Counted from the first letter of the stretch, positions 1 through 9,817 are shown. The stretch is DNA of 64,000 nt from CAJWOS01 sp964502005 (GCA_964502005.1 CAZCUX010000005.1:248001-312000); one strand, 5' to 3'. Program-made: numbers and translations. The notes: a model not told the origin generated them from the letters alone.

Positions 1-3000
1 TTCCCCCGGCCCCCCAGCCCCCGCCGCGCCCATCCGTCGCGCAGCCGCCCGTCGGCCAAACCGAGCACCTGTTTGACACGGGAATTGAGTCGGCATTTTT
101 CGGAGACTTCGACCACTCGCCCGAAGAGACGGCGTCGATGTTCGATATGCCCACGCAAGAGGCGCCACGGTTGCCCGAACCGGTCGCTGCTGCCGCTCCG
201 CCTGCAAAGGCAGAAGGGGATGACGAATACGACGACGACTGGGAGGCTTCTGCCGAAGACTTCGTCGATATGTTGGGCCCCGACCCCAGCCTTGTGCTTC
301 GGCGCGACCAGCCGCTGCCCCCAGAAATCGCGTCTGTTCTCGAAGAAGATGCCAGCAGTGTGTCTTCACCCGCGTCAGCGCCGGTCGAGGCGCCCCCGGT
401 CGCATCGGCATCGATGGACCTCGGGAGCGGCTTTGGGGACGACCTGGAGCGCGACTTCTTCGGCGACGCCGGTGTCGCGGCCGATGACAACGCGGCGTTC
501 CCCGACGACCCCGCATCTATCGAAGACGACGTAACGACCTTGGCCGACCCCGATGTGGTCGCTGCGTTGATGGGCGACCGTCCGTCCGAAGACGTGACCG
601 AAGCCTACACTTCGGTGACGGAGGAGCGCACGAACGAAGCCGCCAGCGGTGATTCGGCGCTCGCTTCGGTGGATGTCCCCGCTGTGGAAGCCATCGCGGC
701 TGAAGAGCAGTTGTCCGCAGAACCATCTGTGCCACCGCTGGACGAAGAGGGGCTTGAGCCCGTTGAGTCCTTGGTTGGCGCGGGCGGGCTGATTGAGGCC
801 CTGCCGGCCGCAGATGCAGCGGTAGCCTCGGCGCCCTCCGCTGGATTGTCGACCGAAACCGCGTTTTCGGCCACGCCCGCGTCTCGGCCCCAAGCCAGCG
901 CCGACCCAACGCCAGATACGTTGGAGGCCACACCCAGCATGGTCGGGCCCTCAATTGAAGGGGGTCCGTCGGTTGCGTTCACGCGCAGCCCCGACCTCGG
1001 CGCGACGCTTCCGGTCGTGCGGCCGTCTCCCGCGCGCGGTGGAAGCGCCGGTTGGTCCGAGGCAGTGGCCTTCTTCCAAGGCTTGGCCTCGCGAACCGAG
1101 GGGGAGTTGAGCGCGCGGTACGTGGCCGAGGCAGGCCGGATTGCGATGGGGCCGTTGGGGGATGTCGCGCGGGCCGAGAGCCTCCTCGCCCGTGCCGTGG
1201 CAGAGGGCGTAAACGATGCCGCGACGCTTTCTGCGTATTCTGACGCCGTGGGTGCGATGGGCGACATTGAGCGCCTGCGCGACTTGCTGGTTCGGCGCGC
1301 GTCTGCCGCGACGGGCGTAGAGGCGGCCGACCTGTACCAAGACGCCGCGCTGGTCGAGCGCCATCAGCTTCGTCGAGAGCAGGCTGCCGTGCAGCTCTTG
1401 GAGCGCTCGCTCGCAGTTCTTGCGGACGCCGAGAATTCCGATGCGTCGCGCTGGTTTGCGCTTCGTTTGCTGCGCGAGTTGCATGTAGAAGGCCAGCGTT
1501 GGAACCGGTTGGTGGATGTCTTGCGCCAAATGGCGGCGGTCACCTCCGGGATTCGACAAGCAGAGATTTATGTCGAGCTTGCGGGGGTCCTCGAAGAGCA
1601 TCTCCAGGACGAAGAAGGTGCGCGCGATGCGTACCTTGCGTCGCTCGCTGCTGCGGAAACCACGCAGGATGTCGTGGTGGGGGCGGAGCGTTGCTTGGCG
1701 CGGCTCGGTCAGCCAGAAGCCTTGGCGGCCCTCTACCAATCTCGCGCCGCGAACTGCACGGGCGCCGACGCGGCATTGTGGCATGTTCGGGCGGCGCGGG
1801 CCCTCGCTGACACCGACGACGCCGATGCTGCGCGGGAAGAATGGGAGCAGGCCGTACGTTTGGGTGTTCCGCTCGCGCTGCGGCACGAATACCAAATGAT
1901 GCTACAGCGTGCGGGCCGCTGGGATGACCTTCACGCGGCGTACTTGGCCGAAGCGGAAGTCACATCCGGCGAAGGCCGGGCCTGGGCTTATATGCAGGCA
2001 GCGGAGGTTGCGGAGGAGCGTCTCCAGCAGCTTTCTCTTGCACGGGAGGACTGGTCCCTTGCTCTGGCTGCGAGTCCAGACTGCGGACCCGCCGTGGATG
2101 CAATCTTGCGCCTCCTGCAACAAGAGGGCCGCGGCGCAGACGCGTTGCCGATTTTGGAACAGCAGGCCGCGGCAGCCCAAGACCCCAACGTTCGCGTGTC
2201 TATTTTGTTCCGCATGGGCGAAGTCGCGGAGTCCCTCGAAGATTCCGTTGCGGTGGCCCGTCGTGCGTATGAACAAGTTGTAGAAATCGCGCCCGGCTAC
2301 GTCCCTGCTTTGGATGGCCTGGAGCGCGTTTACACCCGCGAAGGGGCATGGGCTGACCTCGCAGCGTTGTTTGAACAGAAAGCGATGCTTGTGGAGGACC
2401 ACTCCGTCAAGGTGCTGCAGCTTTCCCGCGCAGGCATGGTGTGCGAACTCCAGGCACACGACCCCAACGCGGCAGCGGGCTTTTACCGGCGGGCATTGCA
2501 GCTGGTTCCAGACGACATCCTCGCGTTGGACGGCTGGACGCGCGTCGCTTCGGCGGCCGGTCTTTGGGCGGACCTCGCGGCAGCGCTTGAAAGTGCGGCC
2601 GACGTGACCCAGGATGGCGTGCGGGAGGTGAGCTGGCTGTACCAGGCTGCGCGCATTCGTGCCGACCGGCTCCACGACCGTGCGGGCGCGTGCACCAACC
2701 TGCGCCGTGCCGTCGACCTCTCCCCCGGCTTCCGACCGGCGGCGCAGTTGTTGCGCGACTTCGCGCGGGCCGAAGGCTATTGGGCCGACGTTCACGCTCT
2801 GGAACGCGCAGAAGCCGACGCCGAAAGCAGTGGCATTGCCCGTCAATGGCGCTTGCTCTCTATGGCACGCGCCGCGCGGGAGGTAGATGGTGCGCGGGAG
2901 TCCACGGGCATTCAAGAGGTGCTTCGGGAGAACCGCAACAATGCAGCAGGGCGCGCAGCGGCCGACCACCTCGCGATGGCCACCGGCGACCTCCTGGTTC

Positions 3001-5804
3001 GCAAGACGCTCCTCGACGACACCGCACGGTCGACCAATGACGCCCTGAGCTTCGTGGTGCTGTCGGAGCTGTCAACGGTCGTGGGCGACCGCGAAGGTGC
3101 TACGGATGCCCTGCGACACGCCGTCAGTTTGGGGGGCGGTGCGGTCGCCAACACCGCGCTTTCGTCTATCGCTTGCCGCTTGGGAGAGTGGGACATCGCC
3201 GCCCAGTTGGCAGAGCAGGCCGGTCGTTACACCGAAGCGGCGTTGCTGCACGAGTCCCGTCGCGGCGATGCAGAGGCTGCGGCAGCGGCCTGGTCGGCCA
3301 GCGATTCCGCCCCGGCCAAGGCTGAAGCAGCCGTTCGCCAGTCGGCGGCTTCCGGTGACAAGCTGTCGATGGCTGCGGCGCACGCGGCGCTCGCGCGCGT
3401 TTCGGAGTCCGCGGGGGTCGCTGGCGTCCATGCAGTTTTGGCGGGCCATCTCTACGCCTCCGTCGGTCAGTTGGCCGACGCGACGGCCGCCTACCAACTT
3501 GCGGGCGCCGCGACCTCTCGCGGGCGTGCGTTTGAGGGCGTGCGCCGGCAGCGCATTGAGCTTCATGACGTGCAAGGCCTTCGCGAACTCATTGCAGGTG
3601 TCGGAGAAGCGTGGTCCGGCGAGCTTGCCGATGCGTTGGCGTTGACCGGCGACCATGCCGCAACCGCGCAAGCCTTGCGCGATGCGATTGGCGCTTGCTC
3701 CGACTCCGTACGCACCCTCGCTTTGTGGGCCCGTCTGGAGAGGGTGCTCGGTGAAATGGGCGACTGGCAAGGCGTTCTCGATGCGCTGAATGCCCAGGCC
3801 AGCCTGACCCAAGATGCCGACGCCATCGAACACCTCGCGGGTCGCCAGCGCTGGGTCCTCGCCGAAAAACTTACCGGTTCCAATGACGCGTGGGACCAAT
3901 ATCGTCGCTTGCACGAGCAGAACCCGAATGATGCGGAGGTTCTGGAGGCATTGGCGCGAATTGCGGGCGCGCGGGGCGAGACCCAGCTTGCCCTCGATTA
4001 TATCGACCAGCTCTCGCGCTTGGCTCCCGATGCGATGACGGCCGCGCGCTACAAGCGGCGCTTGGCGGAGATTCACTCGCACAATGGGAACTCTGTCGCT
4101 GCGCGCGCAGAGCTTGAGGCGGCCCTCGCGCTCAACCCGGGTGACGCCGAAGCTCTCGCGGAACTGCGCTCCCTCGCGGAGGCTGCATCCGATTGGAACG
4201 CCTTGGTGGGCGTGCTTTCCCGCGAAGCCAGCGTCATGGAAGGCGAGGACCGCACGGCGCGCCTGCGCGAAATTGCGCGGACTTGGGAGAAGCGCTTGGC
4301 GTCGCCGGCTATTGCTATCGACGCTTGGCGCAAAGTGCTGAATGCAGCAAAGGGCGATGCCGAGGCGATGGAGCGCTTGGTGGGCTTGGCGCGAGAGGTG
4401 GGAGATTGGCAGACCTTCGTGGAGGTTGGCGCGATGCGCGAGCCTCGACTCGAAGGCGCCGCGCGCACGGCCCTTCAGGCAGAGCTTGGCGGCGTGTATC
4501 TCCGCAAGTTGTATTCGGAGGAGCAGGCCCAGCGGTACCTAGAATCGGCCAGCCGCGGGCCACATGCGAGCGTGGAGGCTGCGCGGGACCTGGAACGCAT
4601 CTATGTTGCGGCAGGGATGTGGGAAAAGGCGGTGGAGGCCATCTTGCGCCAAGCCGCGGCCACTTCTGCCGAGTCGACAGCCGGTGAGTCGCGCGCTTCG
4701 ATTTTGCTCCGTGCCGCCCAAACCTGCCTTGAGATGCGCGCCGACCGTGACGCTGCATCGAACATCTACCGGCAGGTTCTCGAAGTCGAACCTTCGAATA
4801 TGACCGCTCTTCGATTCCAAGCCGACTACCTTTTTGCCGCGGGCAATATGGAAGAGGCGGCATCGGTCTTTGAGCGGCTTGAGCCCGGCATTGACGAAAT
4901 CGACTTCGACGAAGACGACGACGAAGGATTGGAGTTTAGCCTGTCGCTCTTCCGCTTCGCCCAAGCGCTCGAAAAGCTCGGCCGTGTGGACGACGCCATC
5001 AAGCGCTACGAGCGGGTACGCACCATCAATCCGAGCCACCTGCCGTCGCTCGAAGGCGTCGGGCCGCTGTACCTCGCGACGGGCAAGTGGGACGAAGCGG
5101 GCGCCGTTTACCGTCAAATCTTGAAGTTGACGGGTGGACAGGGCGACCCCGCACGCCTCGCGCGTACCTATACGTCGCTCGGTCGCGTCGAGTTGGAGCT
5201 CGGCAACCTCGACAAAGCAGAGCGGCGCTTCGCCAAAGCGTTGCAGGTCCGCCCCAACGACATCGCCGCGTTGTCAGGCTCGGCGGATGTGTTGCTCCGT
5301 CGCGGCGACGCGCAGTCTGGAGAAGCCCAAGCAGAGACTTGGCGGCGTTTGTTGACGGTCTACAACAACATCATCTACCACGCCCAAACCCCCGAAGAGG
5401 TTGTCTACGCTTACCTCACGAAGGGCTTTGTGTTGGATGCCCGCCTCAATCTGGCAGAAAAGGCGGTCCAGCACTACCAAAAGAGCTTGGCATTTGATGG
5501 AGAGCAGCCCGGCGTGTTGTTGCGCTTGGCGGAGCATTCGCTGCGTCGTCAAGATTGGCCCCAGGCCGAAGCCTTGGCCTCCCAAGGGCTCGCGCTTTCG
5601 TCCGTCCCGGCGGAAGTCGCGGCGGGCTTGCGGCTGGTTCGCTATGTCGCGTTTTCGGCGTGCGGCGACACCGCCGCGGCCGATGTGGAGTTTGCCGCAG
5701 CATTGGCGACGGGCAGCCCCCTCGCGACCAATCTCGGCTCTGCCGCTCCGGGCACCAGCGAGGCATACAAAGCCCTCCGCGCACGGTTGGTCGCGCGGCT
5801 GTAA
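1..5804 (+). CDS. Giant TPR-repeat protein, 5' end outside window
   Basis: The frame is open from the first bases of the window through to the TAA at 5802-5804 with no stop, so the gene starts upstream; the first internal ATG is at 138. More than 1,900 residues are visible. The first ~300 are Pro/Ala/Asp/Glu-rich and probably disordered. The rest is an alpha-solenoid of degenerate tetratricopeptide repeats, clearest near the C-terminus (segments such as ALEKLGRVDDAIKRYERV and LGNLDKAERRFAKALQ around residues 1615-1720 counted from 138), interrupted by a strongly acidic patch near residue 1590. TPR solenoids are protein-interaction scaffolds; the partner cannot be read from sequence. No signal peptide can be assessed because the start is missing. 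A strong terminator follows, so it is not co-transcribed with the next gene. TPR assignment is firm, function unknown. Confidence 0.85.
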   Translation, partial: PPAPQPPPRPSVAQPPVGQTEHLFDTGIESAFFGDFDHSPEETASMFDMPTQEAPRLPEPVAAAAPPAKAEGDDEYDDDWEASAEDFVDMLGPDPSLVLRRDQPLPPEIASVLEEDASSVSSPASAPVEAPPVASASMDLGSGFGDDLERDFFGDAGVAADDNAAFPDDPASIEDDVTTLADPDVVAALMGDRPSEDVTEAYTSVTEERTNEAASGDSALASVDVPAVEAIAAEEQLSAEPSVPPLDEEGLEPVESLVGAGGLIEALPAADAAVASAPSAGLSTETAFSATPASRPQASADPTPDTLEATPSMVGPSIEGGPSVAFTRSPDLGATLPVVRPSPARGGSAGWSEAVAFFQGLASRTEGELSARYVAEAGRIAMGPLGDVARAESLLARAVAEGVNDAATLSAYSDAVGAMGDIERLRDLLVRRASAATGVEAADLYQDAALVERHQLRREQAAVQLLERSLAVLADAENSDASRWFALRLLRELHVEGQRWNRLVDVLRQMAAVTSGIRQAEIYVELAGVLEEHLQDEEGARDAYLASLAAAETTQDVVVGAERCLARLGQPEALAALYQSRAANCTGADAALWHVRAARALADTDDADAAREEWEQAVRLGVPLALRHEYQMMLQRAGRWDDLHAAYLAEAEVTSGEGRAWAYMQAAEVAEERLQQLSLAREDWSLALAASPDCGPAVDAILRLLQQEGRGADALPILEQQAAAAQDPNVRVSILFRMGEVAESLEDSVAVARRAYEQVVEIAPGYVPALDGLERVYTREGAWADLAALFEQKAMLVEDHSVKVLQLSRAGMVCELQAHDPNAAAGFYRRALQLVPDDILALDGWTRVASAAGLWADLAAALESAADVTQDGVREVSWLYQAARIRADRLHDRAGACTNLRRAVDLSPGFRPAAQLLRDFARAEGYWADVHALERAEADAESSGIARQWRLLSMARAAREVDGARESTGIQEVLRENRNNAAGRAAADHLAMATGDLLVRKTLLDDTARSTNDALSFVVLSELSTVVGDREGATDALRHAVSLGGGAVANTALSSIACRLGEWDIAAQLAEQAGRYTEAALLHESRRGDAEAAAAAWSASDSAPAKAEAAVRQSAASGDKLSMAAAHAALARVSESAGVAGVHAVLAGHLYASVGQLADATAAYQLAGAATSRGRAFEGVRRQRIELHDVQGLRELIAGVGEAWSGELADALALTGDHAATAQALRDAIGACSDSVRTLALWARLERVLGEMGDWQGVLDALNAQASLTQDADAIEHLAGRQRWVLAEKLTGSNDAWDQYRRLHEQNPNDAEVLEALARIAGARGETQLALDYIDQLSRLAPDAMTAARYKRRLAEIHSHNGNSVAARAELEAALALNPGDAEALAELRSLAEAASDWNALVGVLSREASVMEGEDRTARLREIARTWEKRLASPAIAIDAWRKVLNAAKGDAEAMERLVGLAREVGDWQTFVEVGAMREPRLEGAARTALQAELGGVYLRKLYSEEQAQRYLESASRGPHASVEAARDLERIYVAAGMWEKAVEAILRQAAATSAESTAGESRASILLRAAQTCLEMRADRDAASNIYRQVLEVEPSNMTALRFQADYLFAAGNMEEAASVFERLEPGIDEIDFDEDDDEGLEFSLSLFRFAQALEKLGRVDDAIKRYERVRTINPSHLPSLEGVGPLYLATGKWDEAGAVYRQILKLTGGQGDPARLARTYTSLGRVELELGNLDKAERRFAKALQVRPNDIAALSGSADVLLRRGDAQSGEAQAETWRRLLTVYNNIIYHAQTPEEVVYAYLTKGFVLDARLNLAEKAVQHYQKSLAFDGEQPGVLLRLAEHSLRRQDWPQAEALASQGLALSSVPAEVAAGLRLVRYVAFSACGDTAAADVEFAAALATGSPLATNLGSAAPGTSEAYKALRARLVARL

Positions 5805-5910
5805 CGGTCGAGGCTCCCCGTGGCCGGAGCGTGCGCTCCGTCGACCCATAGGGGGCCTTCCCCGTCGCGTCCTCGTTGAAATCACGTCGAAAGCACGGTG
5901 TTGACCATCA

Positions 5911-5940
5911 CGCCCAAACGCATTCGTTTGGGCGTTTTTC
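5911..5940 (+). terminator. Intrinsic terminator after the giant TPR gene
   Basis: A perfect 10-bp stem (CGCCCAAACG, 5911-5920, with CGTTTGGGCG, 5925-5934), four-base loop CATT, then five Ts (5935-5939). It lies about 107 bases after the TPR stop and before the cysteine desulfurase start at 6026, so it separates these transcription units. Confidence 0.88.
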
Positions 5941-6025
5941 CGTTCGTGGGCATCGGGTGGCGGACGGTTGTGGCAATCCAACGCCGGAAATCGGTGGCGG
6001 CCGTGCGGTGGGTTATTCGAGGGTG

Positions 6026-7084
6026 ATGGACCTCTCCATTTCTCGCGCTTACTTTGACCACAACGCAACCGTGCCTCCAATGGCAGAGGTGCAGGCGTGT
6101 GTGGCCGCAGCCATGGCATCCGAATGGGCAAATCCCCATGCCCAGTATCGCGCGGCCCAAAAGGTCAATGTGCGCATTCAGGAGGCCCGTGCCGTCATTG
6201 GCGCGATGGTCGGAGCGCCCCCGGCTTCGGTGCTCTTCACCTCGGGTGCCACGGAAGCGAATGCGTGGGCGTTGACGGGGCACGGTCGCGCGGGTCGCAT
6301 CCTGACCTCCGCGATTGAGCACCCGAGCGTGCTGGCCCACGCGACCGACACGTTGCCGGTTCACCCGGATGGGGTCGTGCGCCTCGACGTCCTCGAAGCC
6401 GAGCTGGCAACCAAAACCGTCGCCTTGGTCTCAATTATGGGGGCAAACAACGAAACAGGCGTCCTACAGCCCATCACAGAAATAGCACGACTGTGCGGTT
6501 TTTTTGGCGCGCCGTTTCATTGTGACGCGACACAAATGCCCGGCCGTGTGCCCCTCGACGACCTCGCGCGTGCCGATTTGGTCACGTTGTCGGGCCACAA
6601 AATGGGGGGACCGCGTGGCATCGGTGCGCTGGTTGCCCGGATTCCGATGGCACCTTGGTTGGCGGGCGGTCCCCAAGAACGCGGTCTTCGCGCAGGAACA
6701 GTGAATGCCCCAGGGGTATTTGGCTTTGCTACGGCGGCGGAGCACGCGACGCCGATGCCCTCTGGAGAGCGCGACCGCCTCGAAGACGCGGTGCGCGCGC
6801 TCGGCGGCGACATTATCGGCGCGAATGCGCCCCGGCTGCCCAACACTTGCTGTGCGCTGTTTGATATTCCGGGCGACCTTGTTGTGATGGCCCTCGACCT
6901 GCGGGGATTCGCAGTCTCTACGGGGTCTGCTTGCGCAAGTGGCGCCCACAAGCCGAGCACGGTTATTTCCGCGATGGGGCGCACGGGCACGCCGGTGCGG
7001 TTCAGCTTGGGACGCGATAGTAACGTTTCTTTGCTGATTTCCGCGTTGTCCGATGTTCTCGGCGACCTTCGATCTGCGTTCTGA
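6026..7084 (+). CDS. Cysteine desulfurase (NifS/IscS family)
   Basis: A 352-residue pyridoxal-phosphate enzyme that takes sulfur from L-cysteine as a persulfide, giving alanine. The N-terminus YFDHNATVPP is typical of the family. Lys192 in TLSGHKMGGPRG is the expected PLP Schiff-base lysine, His98 and the NNETG segment (141-145) are in place, and Cys303 in STGSACASGAHKPS is the persulfide cysteine. The ATG at 6026 is chosen because the upstream in-frame TTG (5876) would place the start across the terminator and add a non-homologous tail. It sits 15 bases before mnmA, so the likely role is a dedicated sulfur donor for tRNA 2-thiolation, as described for the YrvO-MnmA pair of Bacillus; an additional role in Fe-S assembly cannot be excluded. 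Confidence 0.93.
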   Translation: MDLSISRAYFDHNATVPPMAEVQACVAAAMASEWANPHAQYRAAQKVNVRIQEARAVIGAMVGAPPASVLFTSGATEANAWALTGHGRAGRILTSAIEHPSVLAHATDTLPVHPDGVVRLDVLEAELATKTVALVSIMGANNETGVLQPITEIARLCGFFGAPFHCDATQMPGRVPLDDLARADLVTLSGHKMGGPRGIGALVARIPMAPWLAGGPQERGLRAGTVNAPGVFGFATAAEHATPMPSGERDRLEDAVRALGGDIIGANAPRLPNTCCALFDIPGDLVVMALDLRGFAVSTGSACASGAHKPSTVISAMGRTGTPVRFSLGRDSNVSLLISALSDVLGDLRSAF

Positions 7085-7099
7085 GTCTGGGAGGTTCCT

Positions 7100-8173
7100 T
7101 TGCGTGTAGTGGCCGCCATGAGCGGGGGTGTGGACAGTTCGGTTGTCGCAGGACTTCTTGTGGAGCAAGGCCACGAAGTCATCGGCGTTCACATGAAGCT
7201 CCACGACGCTCCGTCCCACCCTTCGTCCCTTGAACCGGGAAAGCGATGCTGTGGGCTCGATGATTCGCTGGACGCCCGGCAAGTCGCCGACCGAATGGGA
7301 ATCCCGTTTTATGTGATGGACCTCAGGGAAGCGTTCAAGCGTGCAGTAATGGACGACTTCGCCGACACCTACGTCCGGGGCGCGACCCCCAATCCATGCA
7401 TTCAATGCAACGGCGTCTTGAAGTTTCGGGTCTTGCTGCAACGGGCGCGCGCGCTCGGGGCGACCCACCTCGCGACCGGCCATTATGCCCAGATTGCCGA
7501 CGATGGCTCGTTGGCGATGGCCGCCGACAAAGAAAAAGACCAGTCGTACTTTTTGTTTCCCGTGACGCGGGCTGCGCTTGCCCAAACGCTCTTCCCGCTC
7601 GGCGGAATGACAAAAGCGGACGTTCGTGCTGAAGCGCGCCGTCTCGGCTTTGTCAACGCCGAAAAGCCCGAAAGTCAAGAAGTCTGCTTTATCCCCGACG
7701 ACGACCACACCCGCTTCGTGCGCGAGCATCGCCCCACGGCTGAAGGCGCCGGTGACATCGTCGACCAAAACGGAACCGTGCTTGGTCACCATGATGGGTA
7801 TTGGCGCTTCACCGTCGGACAGCGGCGCGGCCTCGGAATCGCGGTCGGTAGCCCCTTGTATGTCACGCACGTCGACGCCGCGTCTCATCGGGTCGTGGTC
7901 GGACCTGCCGACGCGCTGCGCCACACCGCCGTAGAAGCCGCTGGCGCCAACTGGTTCCGCTTGCCGGCCGTGGGCGACACCCTCTTGGCCCGCATTCGCC
8001 ATCGCGGCGCATTGCATCCTTGTGTTGTTGAGTCGGTGAGCGATAACACCGTGTCAGTGTCGTTTTCATCTCCAGCGCGTGCGGCTTGCAAAGGTCAGGC
8101 ACTTGTGTTGTATGACGGTGAGACGGTCGTAGGTGGGGCGTATATTCGCGGGGTTGAACATGCAACACCCTGA
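7100..8173 (+). CDS. mnmA: tRNA-specific 2-thiouridylase MnmA
   Basis: Forms 2-thiouridine at the wobble position (U34) of tRNAs for Lys, Glu and Gln, using ATP to adenylate the base and a persulfide as sulfur source. The 357-residue protein has the PP-loop motif SGGVDSS (8-14), the nucleophile Cys100 in PNPCIQCN, the second catalytic cysteine Cys196 in SQEVCFIP, and the family segment GHYAQI (127-132). The start is TTG at 7100 with a GGGAGG-type ribosome binding site just upstream; the next Met (residue 7) would lie inside the PP-loop strand, so TTG is preferred. The C-terminus overlaps the RNase III gene by 14 bases, indicating translational coupling. Acts in the cytoplasm with the neighbouring cysteine desulfurase. 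Confidence 0.96.
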   Translation: MRVVAAMSGGVDSSVVAGLLVEQGHEVIGVHMKLHDAPSHPSSLEPGKRCCGLDDSLDARQVADRMGIPFYVMDLREAFKRAVMDDFADTYVRGATPNPCIQCNGVLKFRVLLQRARALGATHLATGHYAQIADDGSLAMAADKEKDQSYFLFPVTRAALAQTLFPLGGMTKADVRAEARRLGFVNAEKPESQEVCFIPDDDHTRFVREHRPTAEGAGDIVDQNGTVLGHHDGYWRFTVGQRRGLGIAVGSPLYVTHVDAASHRVVVGPADALRHTAVEAAGANWFRLPAVGDTLLARIRHRGALHPCVVESVSDNTVSVSFSSPARAACKGQALVLYDGETVVGGAYIRGVEHATP

Positions 8174-8816
8174 AGGTTCGGACTGGGCGACGTTGTTTCG
8201 CACGGCGCTGACGCACAAGAGCTGGTCTGCGGAGCGCGGTGGTCCCCACAATGAGCGCCTGGAGTTCTTGGGGGACGCCGTGCTCAAGCTGTTGGTCGCC
8301 GAATTGCTGCACGAGCGTCGGCCGACCTCCGGGGAAGGCACGATGTCGCAAATGCTGCACCAGTTGGTCGAAAACCCCAACCTGGCGCGGGTGTCTCGAA
8401 AGATTGGTCTCGGCGACGCCTTGCGGTTGGGCAAAGGAGAAGAGGCTACAGGCGGTCGTTTTCGCGAGAGCATCCTGGCTGACGCCTTCGAGGCGATGCT
8501 CGCCGTGGTGTACCTCATCGAAGGCCTAGAAGGAGCCCGCGAGGTCGTCCTCGCGCATATGTACGCCGACCTCCCGCGGGTCGAGAGCCGCCGCCATCCG
8601 GTGAGCCGGCTCCAGGAGTGGTCCCAAGCGGCCCATGGCGTTCTGCCGGTCTACCAAGAAGAAGGTCGCACCGGACCCGACCACCAGCCTGTTTTCGCGA
8701 TGCTTGTCTCGGTCAACGATGCGGTCCTCGCGCGGGGCACCGGCTCCAGCAAAGCGAGCGCCAAGGCGTCGGCCGCCGAAGAAGCCCTCAAGAGCATCGA
8801 ACCGGCCCCCGCCTGA
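8160..8816 (+). CDS. rnc: Ribonuclease III
   Basis: Double-strand-specific endoribonuclease for rRNA processing and mRNA turnover. The 218-residue protein has the signature ERLEFLGDAVL (around 31-41), the downstream acidic catalytic segment ADAFEAMLAVVYL, and a C-terminal double-stranded RNA-binding domain (roughly 145-215, ending ASAKASAAEEALK). The ATG at 8160 lies inside the mnmA end; an in-frame GTG at 8133 adds nine residues with no family support. Followed two bases later by the radical-SAM-like gene, so mnmA, rnc and that gene form one tightly packed unit. The rnc-era neighbourhood is conserved in many bacteria, which agrees with era following. Confidence 0.96.
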   Translation: MQHPEGSDWATLFRTALTHKSWSAERGGPHNERLEFLGDAVLKLLVAELLHERRPTSGEGTMSQMLHQLVENPNLARVSRKIGLGDALRLGKGEEATGGRFRESILADAFEAMLAVVYLIEGLEGAREVVLAHMYADLPRVESRRHPVSRLQEWSQAAHGVLPVYQEEGRTGPDHQPVFAMLVSVNDAVLARGTGSSKASAKASAAEEALKSIEPAPA

Positions 8817-8818
8817 CA

Positions 8819-9817
8819 ATGCTTCGACCCCTTTTGGTGCCCGTCGACATGGGGGGGAGCCCGCATCGGTGTGCGATGGCGCCCCAGCGACGGCCCCTTC
8901 CAACGCCCGACCTCGTAGCGGCCTTGGTGGCGCACTATGCCACCGAGCGCCGCACAGACCCCGCGCAGCCTTTGGAGGTCACCTTTTTCCACGGTGGCGT
9001 GCCCTCGGAGAGCCTTCTGCAAGCCGCCGGCGACCATTCGCTGCGGGTGGCTTGCCTGCCCGGCGACCTCACGCCGGAGGGTGTCCGTGCGCTGTGGGCC
9101 CTAGGCGTGCGCACTCTTGAGCTTGATGTCATGACCTTCGACAGCCGCGCGCGCCGTGGTGTCGGGCGTCGAATGAGCGAACGCGCGCTGCGTCTTCAGT
9201 TGATGGGCCTGCGCGATTTGGGCTTTCGGGTGGGGGTGGTATTGGCGCCGGGCCTTCCGGGTTCGTCCCACGCGCAGGCGGTCGAGGATGCACAAAAGGT
9301 CGTGGGCGATGGCGCGCCTCTCGTCGACTTTGTACGTATTTATCCGGCATTGGCCTGGCACTCGGCCGCGGCGGTATCCTGGGTCCGCACAGGCCGATGG
9401 TCGCCCATGACGCTGGGCCAAGCGTGTACGACCGTCGCGTCGTTGATGGACATCCTGGACGAAGGTCAGGTGCCGGTCATTCGCGTCGGCATTCACGCCG
9501 GGCAAGACATGCCGGGTCGGGTGGTTGCAGGGCCGCACCATCCGGGCTTTCGCGCTATGGTCGAGACGCGGCGCTATCGGGAACGGATGCGGCGGGTGCT
9601 CGATGTCGCGCCGCGCAGTCGGGAGGCTGTGCTTCACGTTCATCCCGCCGACCTCTCGTGGGCCCGTGGCCCGGCCAATGGAAACATTCGCGCGTTGCGG
9701 GCAGCGATGGGCTTTGCCGGGCTGGTGGTCGCGCCAAGTGAGGCGGTTCCACGGGGCCAAGTGGTGTTGGCAGATAGCCGCCGGGTGACCGCGCTCGAGT
9801 CGCCAGAATCGGCGTGA
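8819..9817 (+). CDS. Elp3-like radical SAM family protein lacking the cluster cysteines
   Basis: A 332-residue protein. Its body matches the Elp3-like radical SAM proteins found beside rnc in several bacteria: a GLPG segment, DFVRIYPAL, a PMTLGQA segment, VIRVGIHA and VAGPHHPGFRAMVE are all in the expected order. Yet the N-terminal [4Fe-4S] motif is degraded. Family members have GCPHxCxFCNQ; here the aligned stretch is GSPHRCAMAPQ (residues 13-23), so the first cysteine is Ser14, the second is retained (Cys18) and the third is Ala21. With one of three ligands the protein should not hold the SAM-cleaving cluster. It is a likely pseudoenzyme, perhaps with a retained tRNA- or protein-binding role. 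ATG at 8819, two bases after the rnc stop, is the only start consistent with the family. Confidence 0.8.
   Translation: MLRPLLVPVDMGGSPHRCAMAPQRRPLPTPDLVAALVAHYATERRTDPAQPLEVTFFHGGVPSESLLQAAGDHSLRVACLPGDLTPEGVRALWALGVRTLELDVMTFDSRARRGVGRRMSERALRLQLMGLRDLGFRVGVVLAPGLPGSSHAQAVEDAQKVVGDGAPLVDFVRIYPALAWHSAAAVSWVRTGRWSPMTLGQACTTVASLMDILDEGQVPVIRVGIHAGQDMPGRVVAGPHHPGFRAMVETRRYRERMRRVLDVAPRSREAVLHVHPADLSWARGPANGNIRALRAAMGFAGLVVAPSEAVPRGQVVLADSRRVTALESPESA

Noticed and set aside
1902..2969. Long antisense open frames inside the TPR gene and many other genes
   Set aside because: High-GC coding DNA produces long shadow frames; they lack start signals and contradict clear domains on the other strand.
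5876..6025. Extended start (TTG) for the cysteine desulfurase
   Set aside because: It would put the initiation codon upstream of a strong terminator, with a 50-residue tail that does not match the family.
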